A DNA stretch of 64,000 nt from Mycobacterium branderi (GCF_010728725.1 NZ_AP022606.1:1302001-1366000), one strand, 5' to 3'; counted from the first letter of the stretch, positions 42,356 through 51,275 are shown. The notes: generated by a model from the sequence alone, not told the origin. A program made the numbers and translations.

Positions 42356-44142
42356 TGCGGCTGCATCTCCAGCGTGGTGCGGTCCAGGCTCTCCAGCAGG
42401 TCGAGTTGCGGTGCGGTCCTGGGCAATTCGTAGCGGAAGAAGTAGCGGGCCGCTTGGCGTTTGCCGTCGTAGAAGTCGCCGGTCTTGCCGTCGGCGGCCA
42501 GCAGTTGCTCCAGCCACATCCAGGCGATGACGAGGTGGCCGAACGCCTCGAGGTAGATCGCGCTGTTGGCCATCGCCGCCTCGATGTCGCCCGACGAGAA
42601 CATGGCCGTGGTCACTGCCGTCAACCGTCGGCTCACCGCGTCCAGCTCGGCGGCGAATCCGGCCAGGTCGCCGCCGGCCGCCTCGGCGGCGGCGATGCTG
42701 TGCTTGATGGCGTCGCCCAGGGCCAGCAGGCTTGCGCCGTTGCGTTGAGTGACCTTGCGGCCCAACAGGTCCAGGCTCTGGATGCCGTGGGTGCCCTCGT
42801 GGATCGGGTTGAGCCGGTTGTCGCGGTAGTGCTGCTCGACGTCGTACTCACGGGTGTAGCCATAGCCGCCGTGCACCTGAATCGCCAAGTCGTTGGCCGC
42901 CAGACACCATTGCGACGGCCAGCTTTTGGCGACCGGAGTCAGGATATCTAGCAGCAGCGTGGCGTTGTCGCGCTCGTCGGCAGACTCGGCGCTGTGCTGG
43001 ATGTCGACCAGCCTGGCGCAATACAGCCCCAGCGCCAGCGCGCCTTCCACGTAGGACTTCTGGGCCAGCAGCATCCGTTTGACATCCGCGTGCTCGATGA
43101 TCGGAATCTGCGGCGTTGCCGGGTCTTTCGACATCACCGGCCGGCCTTGCGGTCGTTCGCGGGCGTATTGCAGCGACTTGAGGTAGCCGGTGTAGCCCAG
43201 CGCGATAGCGCCCATACCCACTCCGAGGCGGGCCTCGTTCATCATCGTGAACATGTAGGTGATGCCGCGGTGGGGTTCGCCGACCAGGTAGCCGACGGCC
43301 CCGGCTTGCCCGCCGGGCCGGAAGGCCCCTTCACCGAAGTTCAGGACGGTGTTGGTGATTCCGCGATAGCCCATCTTGTGGTTGAGCCCGGCCAGCACGA
43401 CGTCGTTGCGCTCGCCGAGCGACCCGTCGGGCCCGACGAGAAACTTGGGCACGATGAACAGCGAGATGCCTTTGGTGCCCGGTGGTCCGCCTGGAATCTT
43501 GGCCAGCACCAGATGCACGATGTTGTCGGTCAGTTCGTGTTCGCCGCCGGATATCCACATCTTCGAGCCGAACAGCCGGTAGCTGCCGTCGTCGTGAGGT
43601 TCGGCGCGGGTGGCGATGTCGGCCAGCGACGATCCCGCCTGGGTTTCGGACAGGCACATGGTGCCGAAGAACCGGCCGGCCAGCATCGGCTTGACGAAGG
43701 TCGAGACCTGTTCGGCGGTACCGAATTTCGCGATCAGGTTCGCGTTGGCCATCGTCAGCATGACGTAGCCGGCGGTGCTGACGTTGGCCGCCGCCAGCCA
43801 GGCGAACCCGGCTTGCGCGACCGTCGCCGGAAGTTGCGCTCCGCCGAGTTCGGCGTCCATGGCCATGCCGAGCAGATCGGCGGCCGCGAACGCGTCCAGC
43901 GCCTCCTTCACCTCGGGAATGATCGTGAGCGTCGTGCCGTCGAAGCTGGGCTCGTGCGCGTCGCTCTTCTTGTTGTGCGGGGCGAAATATCGGGTCGCCA
44001 GCTGTTCGCACAGCTCGAGCACGCCGCTAAACGTCTCCCGAGAGTGCTCGGCGAAGCGTTCCCGCTTGGTCAGGTCCTCGACCCGCAACCACTCGAAGAG
44101 CAAGAAGTCCAGGTCTCGGGGCGAGAGCAATGTCGACTTCAC
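42346..44142 (-). CDS. Acyl-CoA dehydrogenase with C-terminal extension (DmdC-like)
   Basis: The 598-residue protein is longer than classical acyl-CoA dehydrogenases because of a C-terminal AcdX-type domain. The FAD/substrate signature reads MCLSETQAGSSLADIATRAEP. The catalytic Glu is expected in NPIHEGTHGIQSLDLLGRK, as in DmdC-like enzymes. QVHGGYGYTREYDVEQHYRD is the conserved late motif. GTG start at 44142. It forms a two-gene unit with the FAD oxidase and oxidises an acyl-CoA at C2-C3. Confidence 0.9.
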   Translation of the reverse strand: MKSTLLSPRDLDFLLFEWLRVEDLTKRERFAEHSRETFSGVLELCEQLATRYFAPHNKKSDAHEPSFDGTTLTIIPEVKEALDAFAAADLLGMAMDAELGGAQLPATVAQAGFAWLAAANVSTAGYVMLTMANANLIAKFGTAEQVSTFVKPMLAGRFFGTMCLSETQAGSSLADIATRAEPHDDGSYRLFGSKMWISGGEHELTDNIVHLVLAKIPGGPPGTKGISLFIVPKFLVGPDGSLGERNDVVLAGLNHKMGYRGITNTVLNFGEGAFRPGGQAGAVGYLVGEPHRGITYMFTMMNEARLGVGMGAIALGYTGYLKSLQYARERPQGRPVMSKDPATPQIPIIEHADVKRMLLAQKSYVEGALALGLYCARLVDIQHSAESADERDNATLLLDILTPVAKSWPSQWCLAANDLAIQVHGGYGYTREYDVEQHYRDNRLNPIHEGTHGIQSLDLLGRKVTQRNGASLLALGDAIKHSIAAAEAAGGDLAGFAAELDAVSRRLTAVTTAMFSSGDIEAAMANSAIYLEAFGHLVIAWMWLEQLLAADGKTGDFYDGKRQAARYFFRYELPRTAPQLDLLESLDRTTLEMQPQWF

Positions 44143-44187
44143 CCGCGTCCTTTACCGTCGGTCTTTCGTGTCACCTCACCGTACGGA

Positions 44188-45099
44188 ATGATGCGGCACA
44201 TGGTGCAACGGGAGGACGTTTTGTTCAACTCCGGCCACGACCGGATCAGCGCGTGGCTCTACCGGCCGGACAGCACCGGCGATGCGCCGTTGCTGGTGAT
44301 GGCCCACGGGCTGGGCGCGGTGCGCGCCATGCGGCTGGACGCCTATGCCGAACGGTTCAGCGCCGCTGGGTACGCGTGCCTGGTGTTCGACTACCGCAAC
44401 TTCGGCGACAGTGAGGGCCAGCCGAGGCAGCTGCTCGACGTGGGTATGCAATTGCAGGACTGGACCGCCGCCGTCGCCTACGGCCGCACCCTGCCGGGAG
44501 TCGACCAAAGCCGAATCGGCCTGTGGGGCACGTCGTTTGGCGGCGGACATGTCATCGCCACCGCGGCGCAGCTGCCCGGCATCGCGGCCGTCGTCGCGCA
44601 ATGTCCGTTCACCGACGGGATCGCCTCGGCCCGGACACTCAGCCCGCTCGTCACCGCACGCATCAGCGCGCTGGCGATCCGCGACCTCATAGCGGCACGG
44701 CTCGGCAACGACCCGGTGATGGTCGCGACGGCGGGCAAGCCGGGCGAGGTGGCGCTGATGAACGCCCCCGACGCGTATGCCGGTTATCTGCGGCTGATGC
44801 CCGACGGGGCACAGCCGCCCAACGAGGTCGCGGCCCGCATCGGGGTGAAGATCCTGGCCTATCGCCCCGGCCGGCTCACCGCCAAGATCCCGTGTCCAAT
44901 CTTGTTCTGCGTCTGCGAAACCGACTCGGTGGCACCGGCCGGCCCCACGCTGCGCTACGCCGCCAAGGCGCCCAAAGGTGAGGTCAAGGTCTATCCCGAG
45001 GGCCATTTCGCGATCTACGTCGACGACGCCTTCGAGTGCGTCGTCGCCGACCAGATCGCGTTCCTCGACAAGCATCTGAAGGCCAACCAGACGAGTTAG
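44188..45099 (+). CDS. Alpha/beta-hydrolase (dienelactone hydrolase/S15-like)
   Basis: The 303-residue hydrolase has an oxyanion HGLG in VMAHGLGAVR and the nucleophile Ser in GTSFGGGH. The acid Asp lies in CETDSVAP and the His in YPEGHFAIY. FDYRNFGDSEGQPRQ is typical of the family. Three in-frame ATGs (44188, 44191, 44200) are all possible starts. The 45-bp divergent gap to the acyl-CoA dehydrogenase holds only a poor match to the island operator. Substrate unknown; hydrolysis of an ester, thioester or lactone is expected. Confidence 0.83.
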   Translation: MMRHMVQREDVLFNSGHDRISAWLYRPDSTGDAPLLVMAHGLGAVRAMRLDAYAERFSAAGYACLVFDYRNFGDSEGQPRQLLDVGMQLQDWTAAVAYGRTLPGVDQSRIGLWGTSFGGGHVIATAAQLPGIAAVVAQCPFTDGIASARTLSPLVTARISALAIRDLIAARLGNDPVMVATAGKPGEVALMNAPDAYAGYLRLMPDGAQPPNEVAARIGVKILAYRPGRLTAKIPCPILFCVCETDSVAPAGPTLRYAAKAPKGEVKVYPEGHFAIYVDDAFECVVADQIAFLDKHLKANQTS

Positions 45100-45157
45100 C
45101 GGATAGTGCTCACGCGAGGGCGACGGCGACCCCAACCTCAATAGCCTGGAACCGGCA

Positions 45158-45181
45158 TTACATATCTTGTCAGAAATGTAA
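45158..45181. repeat. Inverted repeat upstream of a small membrane gene
   Basis: TTACAT at 45158-45163 and ATGTAA at 45176-45181 with 12 bp between. It lies 23 bp upstream of the ATG at 45204 and resembles a regulator site, but does not match the island operator spacing. Confidence 0.35.
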
Positions 45182-45203
45182 CGTGGAGGCTACTCTCTAG
45201 CCC

Positions 45204-45566
45204 ATGCATGCTGGACCGTTGCCAGGGGTACAGGTCGGTCTCGGCGCTGCCATGGCGGCCACCGGTGTCTTCGCCGCGCTGATGCCGGCGAGATTCACAT
45301 CTTCGGGACCGGACGCGTGTGTGCCGGAACGCGAGTTTCTGACCCGAATGTGGGCAATTCGCGAGGCGGCACTGGGCGCGATGCTGCTGAACAGCGTGAG
45401 CTTCGTCGGCAGGCGCCGAGTTCTGGCCGTCATCGTCGGATTGTCGGCAGCCGAGGCAGCCGTAAACCTCCGCGAGCCGACGGTCAAAGGTGCGCGCCGG
45501 AGCATCGCCGTGGGCAGCGCCGTCATCTTCGGCGCCCTGGCCGGTTACGGGATGCGCCGGGTCTGA
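45204..45566 (+). CDS. Small hydrophobic protein (DUF4267-like)
   Basis: The 120-residue protein has about three hydrophobic segments (LGAAMAATGVFAALMPARF, WAIREAALGAMLLNSVSFVG, VLAVIVGLSAAEAAVN) and a fourth near the C-terminus (AVGSAVIFGALAGYG). The layout resembles DUF4267-type membrane proteins. A GGAGG site precedes the ATG by 14 bp. Function is unknown. Confidence 0.65.
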   Translation: MHAGPLPGVQVGLGAAMAATGVFAALMPARFTSSGPDACVPEREFLTRMWAIREAALGAMLLNSVSFVGRRRVLAVIVGLSAAEAAVNLREPTVKGARRSIAVGSAVIFGALAGYGMRRV

Positions 45567-45675
45567 GGCGAAAGCTGCCGCGCATCGCAGAGCATGCACC
45601 CGAACCGCTGTGGTGCAGGGCGAAGTCTTGAGTGCTGCCCGCAGTGCATTACCTAGGCCACGCCAGAAGACCCAC

Positions 45676-45707
45676 CTTTACAAATTCGACTGAAAGTGTC
45701 ACGCTGT
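45676..45707 (+). promoter_or_regulatory. Island operator copy 5 (upstream of the CYP142-like operon)
   Basis: CTTTACA, ten bases, AAAGTGTCACGCTGT on the plus strand, the reverse complement of the other strong copies. Relative to the gene it heads, the orientation is therefore the same as at the four leftward promoters. Confidence 0.75.
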
Positions 45708-45798
45708 GCGTTGATCCATGGGATGTGCCATGGCGCGGCAGAGCACAGGAGGAAGTCCGAAACGTGCGAGCGGAGAGGCGCTTTGGCAGGTCTACGAC

Positions 45799-47025
45799 AT
45801 GACAGCTGACCTCACTGTCGACAGCCGACCAGATGTCGACATTGCGGATGGTGGCTTCTACGCCGGTGATTCCCGCGCGGCGTACCGCTGGATGCGGACG
45901 AACGAGCCGGTTTTCCGGGACCGCAACGGGCTTGTCGGGATCGCGACGTATAAGGCTCTGATCGAGGCTGAGCGGCGGCCGGACCTGTTCTCGAGTGCAG
46001 GGGGCATCCGACCGGACTATGTCCCTCCGGTGCCGATGATGATCGACATGGATGATCCCGGGCATCTGCGCCGGCGCAAACTGGTCAACACCGGCTTCTC
46101 CCGCAAGCGGGTACAAAACCTGGCGGATTCGATTGAATCGCTGTGCGATTCACTGATCGACGCGGTCTGCGAACGCGGCGAATGCGACTTCGTGTGGGAT
46201 CTGGCGGCGCCGCTGCCGATGGCGGTAATCGGTGACCTCCTGGGGGTGCGCCCCGAGGAACGCGAGATGTTTCTCAAATGGTCCGACGATCTGGTCACGA
46301 GCCTGAGCTCGAAGATGTCAGAGGCCGATCACCAAGTCACCATCGAGGCATATCTGGCGTTCACCGAGTACACACAACGCCTGATCGACGCGCGACGCGC
46401 CGAGCCGACCGACGATCTGATCAGCGTGATGACTCACGCGGTGATCGACGGGGAACGGTTGACCGATGCGGAGATCATCCAGGACGCGTTGCTGATCCTC
46501 GTCGGCGGAGACGAGACCACCCGGCACACATTGACCGGGGGTACCGCGCAACTGCTACGCGAACCCGAGCAACTGACCGCGCTCAGCGCGGACCCCGATG
46601 CGCTGATGGGCAACGCGGTCGAAGAGATGCTGCGGTGGACGTCACCGGTGAAAAACATGTGCAGACAGCTGACCGCGGATGTGCCGTATCACGGCACGGC
46701 GCTGCGCCAAGGGGAGAAAGTGATGTTGCTGTTCGAGTCGGCCAACTTCGACGAGGACCAATTCGACAGCCCTGAAACGTTCGATATTCGGCGTTACCCC
46801 AACAACCACTTGGCTTTCGGCTTCGGCACGCACTTCTGCATGGGCAATCAACTTGCACGACTGGAAATTTCACTGATGACCCGAAAGGTGCTCGAGCGGC
46901 TGCCCGGGCTGACGCTGGCCACTGATGCCGCGCTGCCGCTGCGGGCGGCCAACTTCGTCAGCGGCCTGGAGAAGATGCCGGTGTCCTTCACCCCGTCCAA
47001 GCCCAAAGCTGGGGAGCTGTCATGA
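45799..47025 (+). CDS. Cytochrome P450, CYP142-like
   Basis: This 408-residue P450 has the heme loop FGFGTHFCMG (thiolate about Cys347), ExxR in EEMLRWTSPVKNMCR and I-helix LLILVGGDETTRHT. These stretches, and NTGFSRKRV and the C-terminal ANFVSGLEKMPVSFTPS, closely match what I recall of M. tuberculosis CYP142, a cholesterol C26/C27 hydroxylase. I chose the ATG at 45799 because similarity begins there; in-frame ATGs at 45718 and 45730 would extend the N-terminus. It heads a five-gene operon behind an island operator. A steroid-side-chain-like substrate is plausible but not shown. Confidence 0.9.
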   Translation: MTADLTVDSRPDVDIADGGFYAGDSRAAYRWMRTNEPVFRDRNGLVGIATYKALIEAERRPDLFSSAGGIRPDYVPPVPMMIDMDDPGHLRRRKLVNTGFSRKRVQNLADSIESLCDSLIDAVCERGECDFVWDLAAPLPMAVIGDLLGVRPEEREMFLKWSDDLVTSLSSKMSEADHQVTIEAYLAFTEYTQRLIDARRAEPTDDLISVMTHAVIDGERLTDAEIIQDALLILVGGDETTRHTLTGGTAQLLREPEQLTALSADPDALMGNAVEEMLRWTSPVKNMCRQLTADVPYHGTALRQGEKVMLLFESANFDEDQFDSPETFDIRRYPNNHLAFGFGTHFCMGNQLARLEISLMTRKVLERLPGLTLATDAALPLRAANFVSGLEKMPVSFTPSKPKAGELS

Positions 47026-47855
47026 CCCCGTCACTGCGTGCGCGCACGTACCTCGTCACCGGCGGTGGCAGCGGCATCGGCAAAGGTGTGGCCGCCGCGC
47101 TGGTCCGAGCAGGCGCCTTCGTCGCGATCGCCGGCCGCAACGCCGACCGACTCTCAGCGGCTACCGGGCAACTTTCGAGTGCCGCGCCCGGCCGCGTGCG
47201 GGCAGTGCCCGCCGACGTGACGGTGGAGGAAGACGTCGCCGAAGTGGTCGGCATTGCGGCCCAGTGGAACGGCAGGCTGCACGGGGTCGTGCACTGCGCG
47301 GGCGGCACCGAAACCCTTGGACCGATCACCCAGATCGACTCCGATGGATGGCGGCGCACCGTCGACCTCAACGTCAACGGGACCATGTACCTGCTCAAGC
47401 ACGCCGGCCGGGAGATGGTGCGCGCCGGCGGCGGATCGTTCGTCGGCATCTCCTCCATCGCCGCAAGTAACACCCACCGCTGGTTCGGGGCCTACGGGCC
47501 GAGCAAGGCCGCGCTGGACAATCTTCTCCAGCTCGCCGCCGACGAGCTGGGACCATCCTGGGTGCGCGTCAACGGCATCAGACCCGGACTCACACGAACC
47601 GAATTGGTGGCGCCCGTCCTCGAGCTCGCACCGCTGAGCGAGGACTACCGAATCAACACCCCGCTGCCCCGCGTCGGTGAGGTTGAGGACATCGCCCATT
47701 TAGCGCTGTTTTTGCTCAGCGATGAATCCAGCTGGATCACAGGCCAACTCATCAACGTCGACGGCGGCCAGATGCTGCGTCGCGGCCCGGACTACTCGTC
47801 GATGGTCGGCCCGATGTTCGGTGAAGAAGCGCTGCGCGGCGTCGTCAATACCTAG
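47022..47855 (+). CDS. Short-chain dehydrogenase/reductase
   Basis: This 277-residue classical SDR has the loop TGGGSGIG, an HCAGG in place of NNAG, catalytic Ser in GISSIAAS, and Tyr/Lys in YGPSKAAL. IAGRN after strand 2 suggests NADP. C-terminal ITGQLINVDGGQM is typical. It overlaps the P450 stop (ATGA). It likely oxidises or reduces a hydroxyl/ketone of the P450 product; 2,4-dienoyl-CoA-reductase-like activity is an alternative. Confidence 0.88.
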   Translation: MTPSLRARTYLVTGGGSGIGKGVAAALVRAGAFVAIAGRNADRLSAATGQLSSAAPGRVRAVPADVTVEEDVAEVVGIAAQWNGRLHGVVHCAGGTETLGPITQIDSDGWRRTVDLNVNGTMYLLKHAGREMVRAGGGSFVGISSIAASNTHRWFGAYGPSKAALDNLLQLAADELGPSWVRVNGIRPGLTRTELVAPVLELAPLSEDYRINTPLPRVGEVEDIAHLALFLLSDESSWITGQLINVDGGQMLRRGPDYSSMVGPMFGEEALRGVVNT

Positions 47856-47879
47856 ACCAATCGGCAAGAAAGGCTTCCC

Positions 47880-48734
47880 ATGAATCGTGTCAACGGCAAG
47901 GTCGCCGTCATCACCGGCGCCGCACGCGGGCAAGGCCGCAGCCACGCAGTACATCTCGCTGACGAAGGCGCCGACATCATCGCACTCGACATCTGCGCCG
48001 ACATCGACTCCAACGAGTACCCGCTAGGCAGCGCCGCCGACCTCGATGAGACGCGTGAGCTGGTCGAGAAATCGGGTCGTCGGGTGATCACCGCACAGGT
48101 CGACGTGCGCGACCGCGCGCACCTGAAAACGGTGCTCGACGAGGCGGTCGCCGAGCTGGGCGGGCTCGACGTGGTGGTGGCCAACGCGGCGATCTGCCCG
48201 CTGGGCAACCACATTCCGGCGCAGGGCTTCATCGACGCGTTCGACGTCGACTTCGTCGGCGTCGTGAACACCGTTCACGTCGCCCTGCCGCACCTCAAAG
48301 CCGGCGGGTCGGTGATCGTCACGGGTTCGATCGCCGGACTGCTTCCGACCACCGGACTCAACGGTGGCAACCTCCAAGGACCGGGCGGGGCGGGATACGG
48401 GCTAGCCAAGAAGATGGTCAAGGAGTACACCAAGGCGTTGGCTCTCACCCTCGGTCCGCAGAGCATCCGCGTGAACGCCGTGCATCCCACGAACGTGGAC
48501 ACCGACATGCTGCACAACGAACCGATGTATAAGACGTTCCGCCCAGACTTGCAGAATCCGAGCCGCGCCGACGCTGAACTGTCGTTTCCATTCCTGCAAG
48601 CGATGCCCATACCGTACGTCGACCCCGCAGACATATCGCATGCCGTCGTCTATCTCGCATCGGCCGAATCACGTTACGTCACAGGGCAGCAACTGTTCGT
48701 CGACGCCGGCGCCGGGCTGAAGATGGGACTGTGA
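47880..48734 (+). CDS. Mycofactocin-coupled SDR
   Basis: This 284-residue SDR has TGAARGQGRSHAVHLADEGA at the N-terminus and the insertion DICADIDSNEYPLGSAADL that marks the mycofactocin-coupled group. The active-site Ser is in VTGSIAGL and the Tyr/Lys in YGLAKKMV. Members hold NAD tightly and are thought to pass electrons to the peptide-derived cofactor mycofactocin instead of exchanging NAD. The mycofactocin genes are not in this window. It implies oxidation of an alcohol made in this operon. Confidence 0.88.
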   Translation: MNRVNGKVAVITGAARGQGRSHAVHLADEGADIIALDICADIDSNEYPLGSAADLDETRELVEKSGRRVITAQVDVRDRAHLKTVLDEAVAELGGLDVVVANAAICPLGNHIPAQGFIDAFDVDFVGVVNTVHVALPHLKAGGSVIVTGSIAGLLPTTGLNGGNLQGPGGAGYGLAKKMVKEYTKALALTLGPQSIRVNAVHPTNVDTDMLHNEPMYKTFRPDLQNPSRADAELSFPFLQAMPIPYVDPADISHAVVYLASAESRYVTGQQLFVDAGAGLKMGL

Positions 48735-49876
48735 CGATGGGTTACTCGGCAGCCGACGAATCGTTCACCCACCAACTGCCGCGCCCCTTCGACGAGGTTC
48801 ACCACCCGGACGCGACCTGGTCTGACCGTTGCTACTTCTTTGCCGCCTCACCGGACGGCAGCCTGCTGCTGGCCTCCGGTTACGGAAACAACCCCAACAC
48901 AAAATCGGGGCTGGGCTACGTCAAAGTCAGCTTGGCCGACGGTAGACACTACGACTTGATGTCCGGCAGACCGGTGTCAGGCAGCGATCGAGTCGACGTG
49001 AGCGCGGGTCCCATGTCGTGGACGTGCGTCGAGCCGCTGAAGAAGTGGAAACTCGAAGTGCAGCCCAACAACTCGGGCATCTCATGGGAGCTCTACTACG
49101 AACCGACCGCCCCGATGTGGGAACTGTTGCCGCTGAAGGTGCACGGTGACGACGGCCGGGTCATCGCCGACATGTACCACATGAAGGAACCGGGAAAGTG
49201 GACCGGTTGGGTAGACATAGAAGGCGAGCGGATCTCGGTCGACGGATTCCATGGCGGGCGCGATCGCACGTTCGGCGTGCGGGTATCAGATCAGATCGAC
49301 TTCTGGCTGTGGCTTGATGCCGGTTTCGATAATCGGGCGATTGAAGCCTGGATCTTCGAAACTTCCGACGGTGAGGTCACGTACGTCGACGGCGGCATCA
49401 CCCACAACGACGGAACTTTGTCGAAGCGGTTCGTCAAGATCGACCATGACGTCGAGTTCGACGGCGACCGCAAGCGACCAGCTCGCGCGACGCTGATCTT
49501 CACCGACGAGGACGGCACGACATACCGGGTCACCGCCGACACACCGCACCAGCACGTCAACGCCTACTACGGCTTGCCGATGGCGAAGTGCAACTACGAG
49601 GACCTCGGTGACGGTGCCTACTTCATCCATTACCGGTGGGACGCAAACGATAGAGATGAACTGGTCGAGACAGAAGACAAGGCGATGGCTGTCGACCAGC
49701 TCATGCGGTTCGACTTCGACGGTCGGATCGGTTGGGGCATCTTTGAAATTCTCATGGGCGGCAAGGCTTATCCGAGATACCCGTCGTGGCGGCCGATGGA
49801 CATGTCGTCCTTCACGCAGGACAAGACACCGGTAGACCGGCTGCCGGCCGACCGCGACGCAGAAGGCCGATCGTGA
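48731..49876 (+). CDS. DUF7064/DUF7065-type protein of unknown function
   Basis: The 381-residue, beta-rich, Trp-rich protein has no signal peptide. Locator motifs are LPRPFDEVHHPDATWSDRCY near the N-terminus, WTGWVDIEGERISVDGFHGG in the middle and RFDFDGRIGWGIFEILMGG near the C-terminus. It resembles a group (DUF7064/7065, distantly CrtC-like lipocalin) that is frequently beside kinase-like and SDR genes. The GTG at 48731 overlaps the SDR stop (GTGA); an ATG lies two codons in. No enzymatic role can be assigned. Confidence 0.72.
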   Translation: MTMGYSAADESFTHQLPRPFDEVHHPDATWSDRCYFFAASPDGSLLLASGYGNNPNTKSGLGYVKVSLADGRHYDLMSGRPVSGSDRVDVSAGPMSWTCVEPLKKWKLEVQPNNSGISWELYYEPTAPMWELLPLKVHGDDGRVIADMYHMKEPGKWTGWVDIEGERISVDGFHGGRDRTFGVRVSDQIDFWLWLDAGFDNRAIEAWIFETSDGEVTYVDGGITHNDGTLSKRFVKIDHDVEFDGDRKRPARATLIFTDEDGTTYRVTADTPHQHVNAYYGLPMAKCNYEDLGDGAYFIHYRWDANDRDELVETEDKAMAVDQLMRFDFDGRIGWGIFEILMGGKAYPRYPSWRPMDMSSFTQDKTPVDRLPADRDAEGRS

Positions 49877-50991
49877 CAGGCGACGGCGAAGTCGGGCAGC
49901 GCTTGACGACATGGCTGCGCACGCAGCTGGCCGATGCCGACGACGTGCGTATCGACGGCCTCGACCGGGTGACGTTCGGTCACTCGGCCGAAATGATGGT
50001 CTTGACGCTGGTTACTGAACAAAGTGGTGAAGAGCGCCGCCGCGACGTGGTGTTGCGGCTGCGTCCCAAGCCGCCGGCCTTGCTCGAACCCTATGACCTA
50101 TCACGCCAATTCAAGATCCTCAAAGCTCTGCAAGGGTCATCGGTGCGGGCGCCCCGTGCACTGTGGCTCGAGGACTCGGGCGACATACTCGGACGGCCGT
50201 TTCTGATCATGGAGCGCATAGCGGGAAGCGTCTACGAAATGGAGGCGCCGCAAGGGCCGGACGCCACGCCCGACCGCATCCGACGGATGTGTCAGAGCAT
50301 GGCTGAACAGTTGGCCGCCATCCACACAGTGGACCTCGAAGCCACCGGATTGCGCGACCTCGACGACGGACATAGCCATCTCGACCGCGAGATTGACCAT
50401 TGGGCAGACGAAATGCACCGTGTGCAGCGCGGCACGCTACCGGCGCTGGAACGGCTACTGCGCGCGCTGCGGGCGACCAAGCCCACACCGTGCCCGCACG
50501 TGACACTGGTGCACGGCGACGCGAAACCAGGCAACTTCGCTTTCGTCGGCGATGACGTCAGTGCAGTCTTCGACTGGGAGATGACCACTGTCGGCGACCC
50601 GCTGACGGACATCGGATGGATGGAACTGCTGTGGATGCAGCCCGTCGGCCTCACCAGCCACGACGCGGCGCCGAGCATCGAGGACTTCATCGCTCACTAT
50701 GAAGCGGTCAGTGGGATCGCCGTGCAGAACCGCCAGTGGTACCGCGCGTTGAACGCGTTCAAGATGGCCGTGATCTGCCTCATCGGCGCCATGCTCTTCG
50801 ATGAGGGGCATTCCGATGACATGAAACTCGTCGTCGCGGCCGGTGGAACACATCTGCTGACGCAGCTCGGTCTCGCCGAGCTGGGAATCACCGAGCAGTT
50901 CGACTCAGGACCTGTCGACATCCGGCCGGAGCGAATAGCCGAGGCCGAAGCCCGAACAGCGGCCGCCGTCGAACCGGTCAACACCAACTGA
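49873..50991 (+). CDS. Aminoglycoside phosphotransferase-like small-molecule kinase, copy 2
   Basis: The 372-residue protein has the APH fold with catalytic VTLVHGDAKPGNFAF and a metal-binding Asp in AVFDWEMTTVGDPLTDIGW. The hinge region is FLIMERIAGSVYEME. It resembles the ACAD10/FadE36-type kinase-like group more than the gene at 33784 does. The GTG overlaps the previous stop (GTGA). It closes the operon. Phosphorylation of a hydroxylated intermediate before elimination is one idea; the substrate is unknown. Confidence 0.83.
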   Translation: MTGDGEVGQRLTTWLRTQLADADDVRIDGLDRVTFGHSAEMMVLTLVTEQSGEERRRDVVLRLRPKPPALLEPYDLSRQFKILKALQGSSVRAPRALWLEDSGDILGRPFLIMERIAGSVYEMEAPQGPDATPDRIRRMCQSMAEQLAAIHTVDLEATGLRDLDDGHSHLDREIDHWADEMHRVQRGTLPALERLLRALRATKPTPCPHVTLVHGDAKPGNFAFVGDDVSAVFDWEMTTVGDPLTDIGWMELLWMQPVGLTSHDAAPSIEDFIAHYEAVSGIAVQNRQWYRALNAFKMAVICLIGAMLFDEGHSDDMKLVVAAGGTHLLTQLGLAELGITEQFDSGPVDIRPERIAEAEARTAAAVEPVNTN

Positions 50992-51226
50992 TGCACTCCG
51001 TGGGCGGCGGAGGAGCCTGTGGCGCGTTAAAAGCCTTGTGCTGCAGCAATGCTGCGTAGATCGGGGGGCCGCTTTGTTGGTGCCGGTCCGACCTCGACAA
51101 GTGCGCTTACTGAAACTGCCTCGGGCCTCGGGTTGACGACCGTGGAAGCCCTCCTTCACCGCGCTTCACCTAGCTGCGTAACAGACCAACGTTGACGGGC
51201 ACATCGGCCAAGCGGCGTGGCGGTCT

Positions 51227-51250
51227 TGAATGTACTGTATAGTACATTCA
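51227..51250. promoter_or_regulatory. Palindromic operator upstream of the MarR-type gene
   Basis: TGAATGTACT at 51227-51236, four bases, then AGTACATTCA at 51241-51250. The arms are perfect 10-mers. The site is 25 bp ahead of the regulator start and overlaps the likely promoter. The remainder of the 284-bp gap (50992-51226) shows nothing I can identify. Confidence 0.75.
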
Positions 51251-51275
51251 GTTTGTACTTAACGTAAGGAGTGCA

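Noticed and set aside
44150..44173. CTTTACC...TGTCA in the acyl-CoA dehydrogenase/hydrolase divergent gap
   Set aside because: Resembles the island operator, but the spacing is 17 rather than 19 and the conserved flanks are missing.
42994..44187. Long open stretch on the plus strand leading into the hydrolase gene, antisense to the acyl-CoA dehydrogenase
   Set aside because: Composition is that of an antisense GC-rich shadow (Arg/Gly/Val/His rich, no domain); the real hydrolase begins at 44188-44200.
32498..45707. Reading the shared motif simply as a -35/-10 promoter
   Set aside because: GTGACA plus TAAAGT can be forced into a rightward promoter at 32498, but that copy and the one at 45676 would point away from any gene start; an operator explains all five.
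25247..50991. KstR/KstR2 cholesterol-regulon operators in the island
   Set aside because: I looked for AACNNGTT- and CAAGNNCTTG-type palindromes at the main promoters and saw none.
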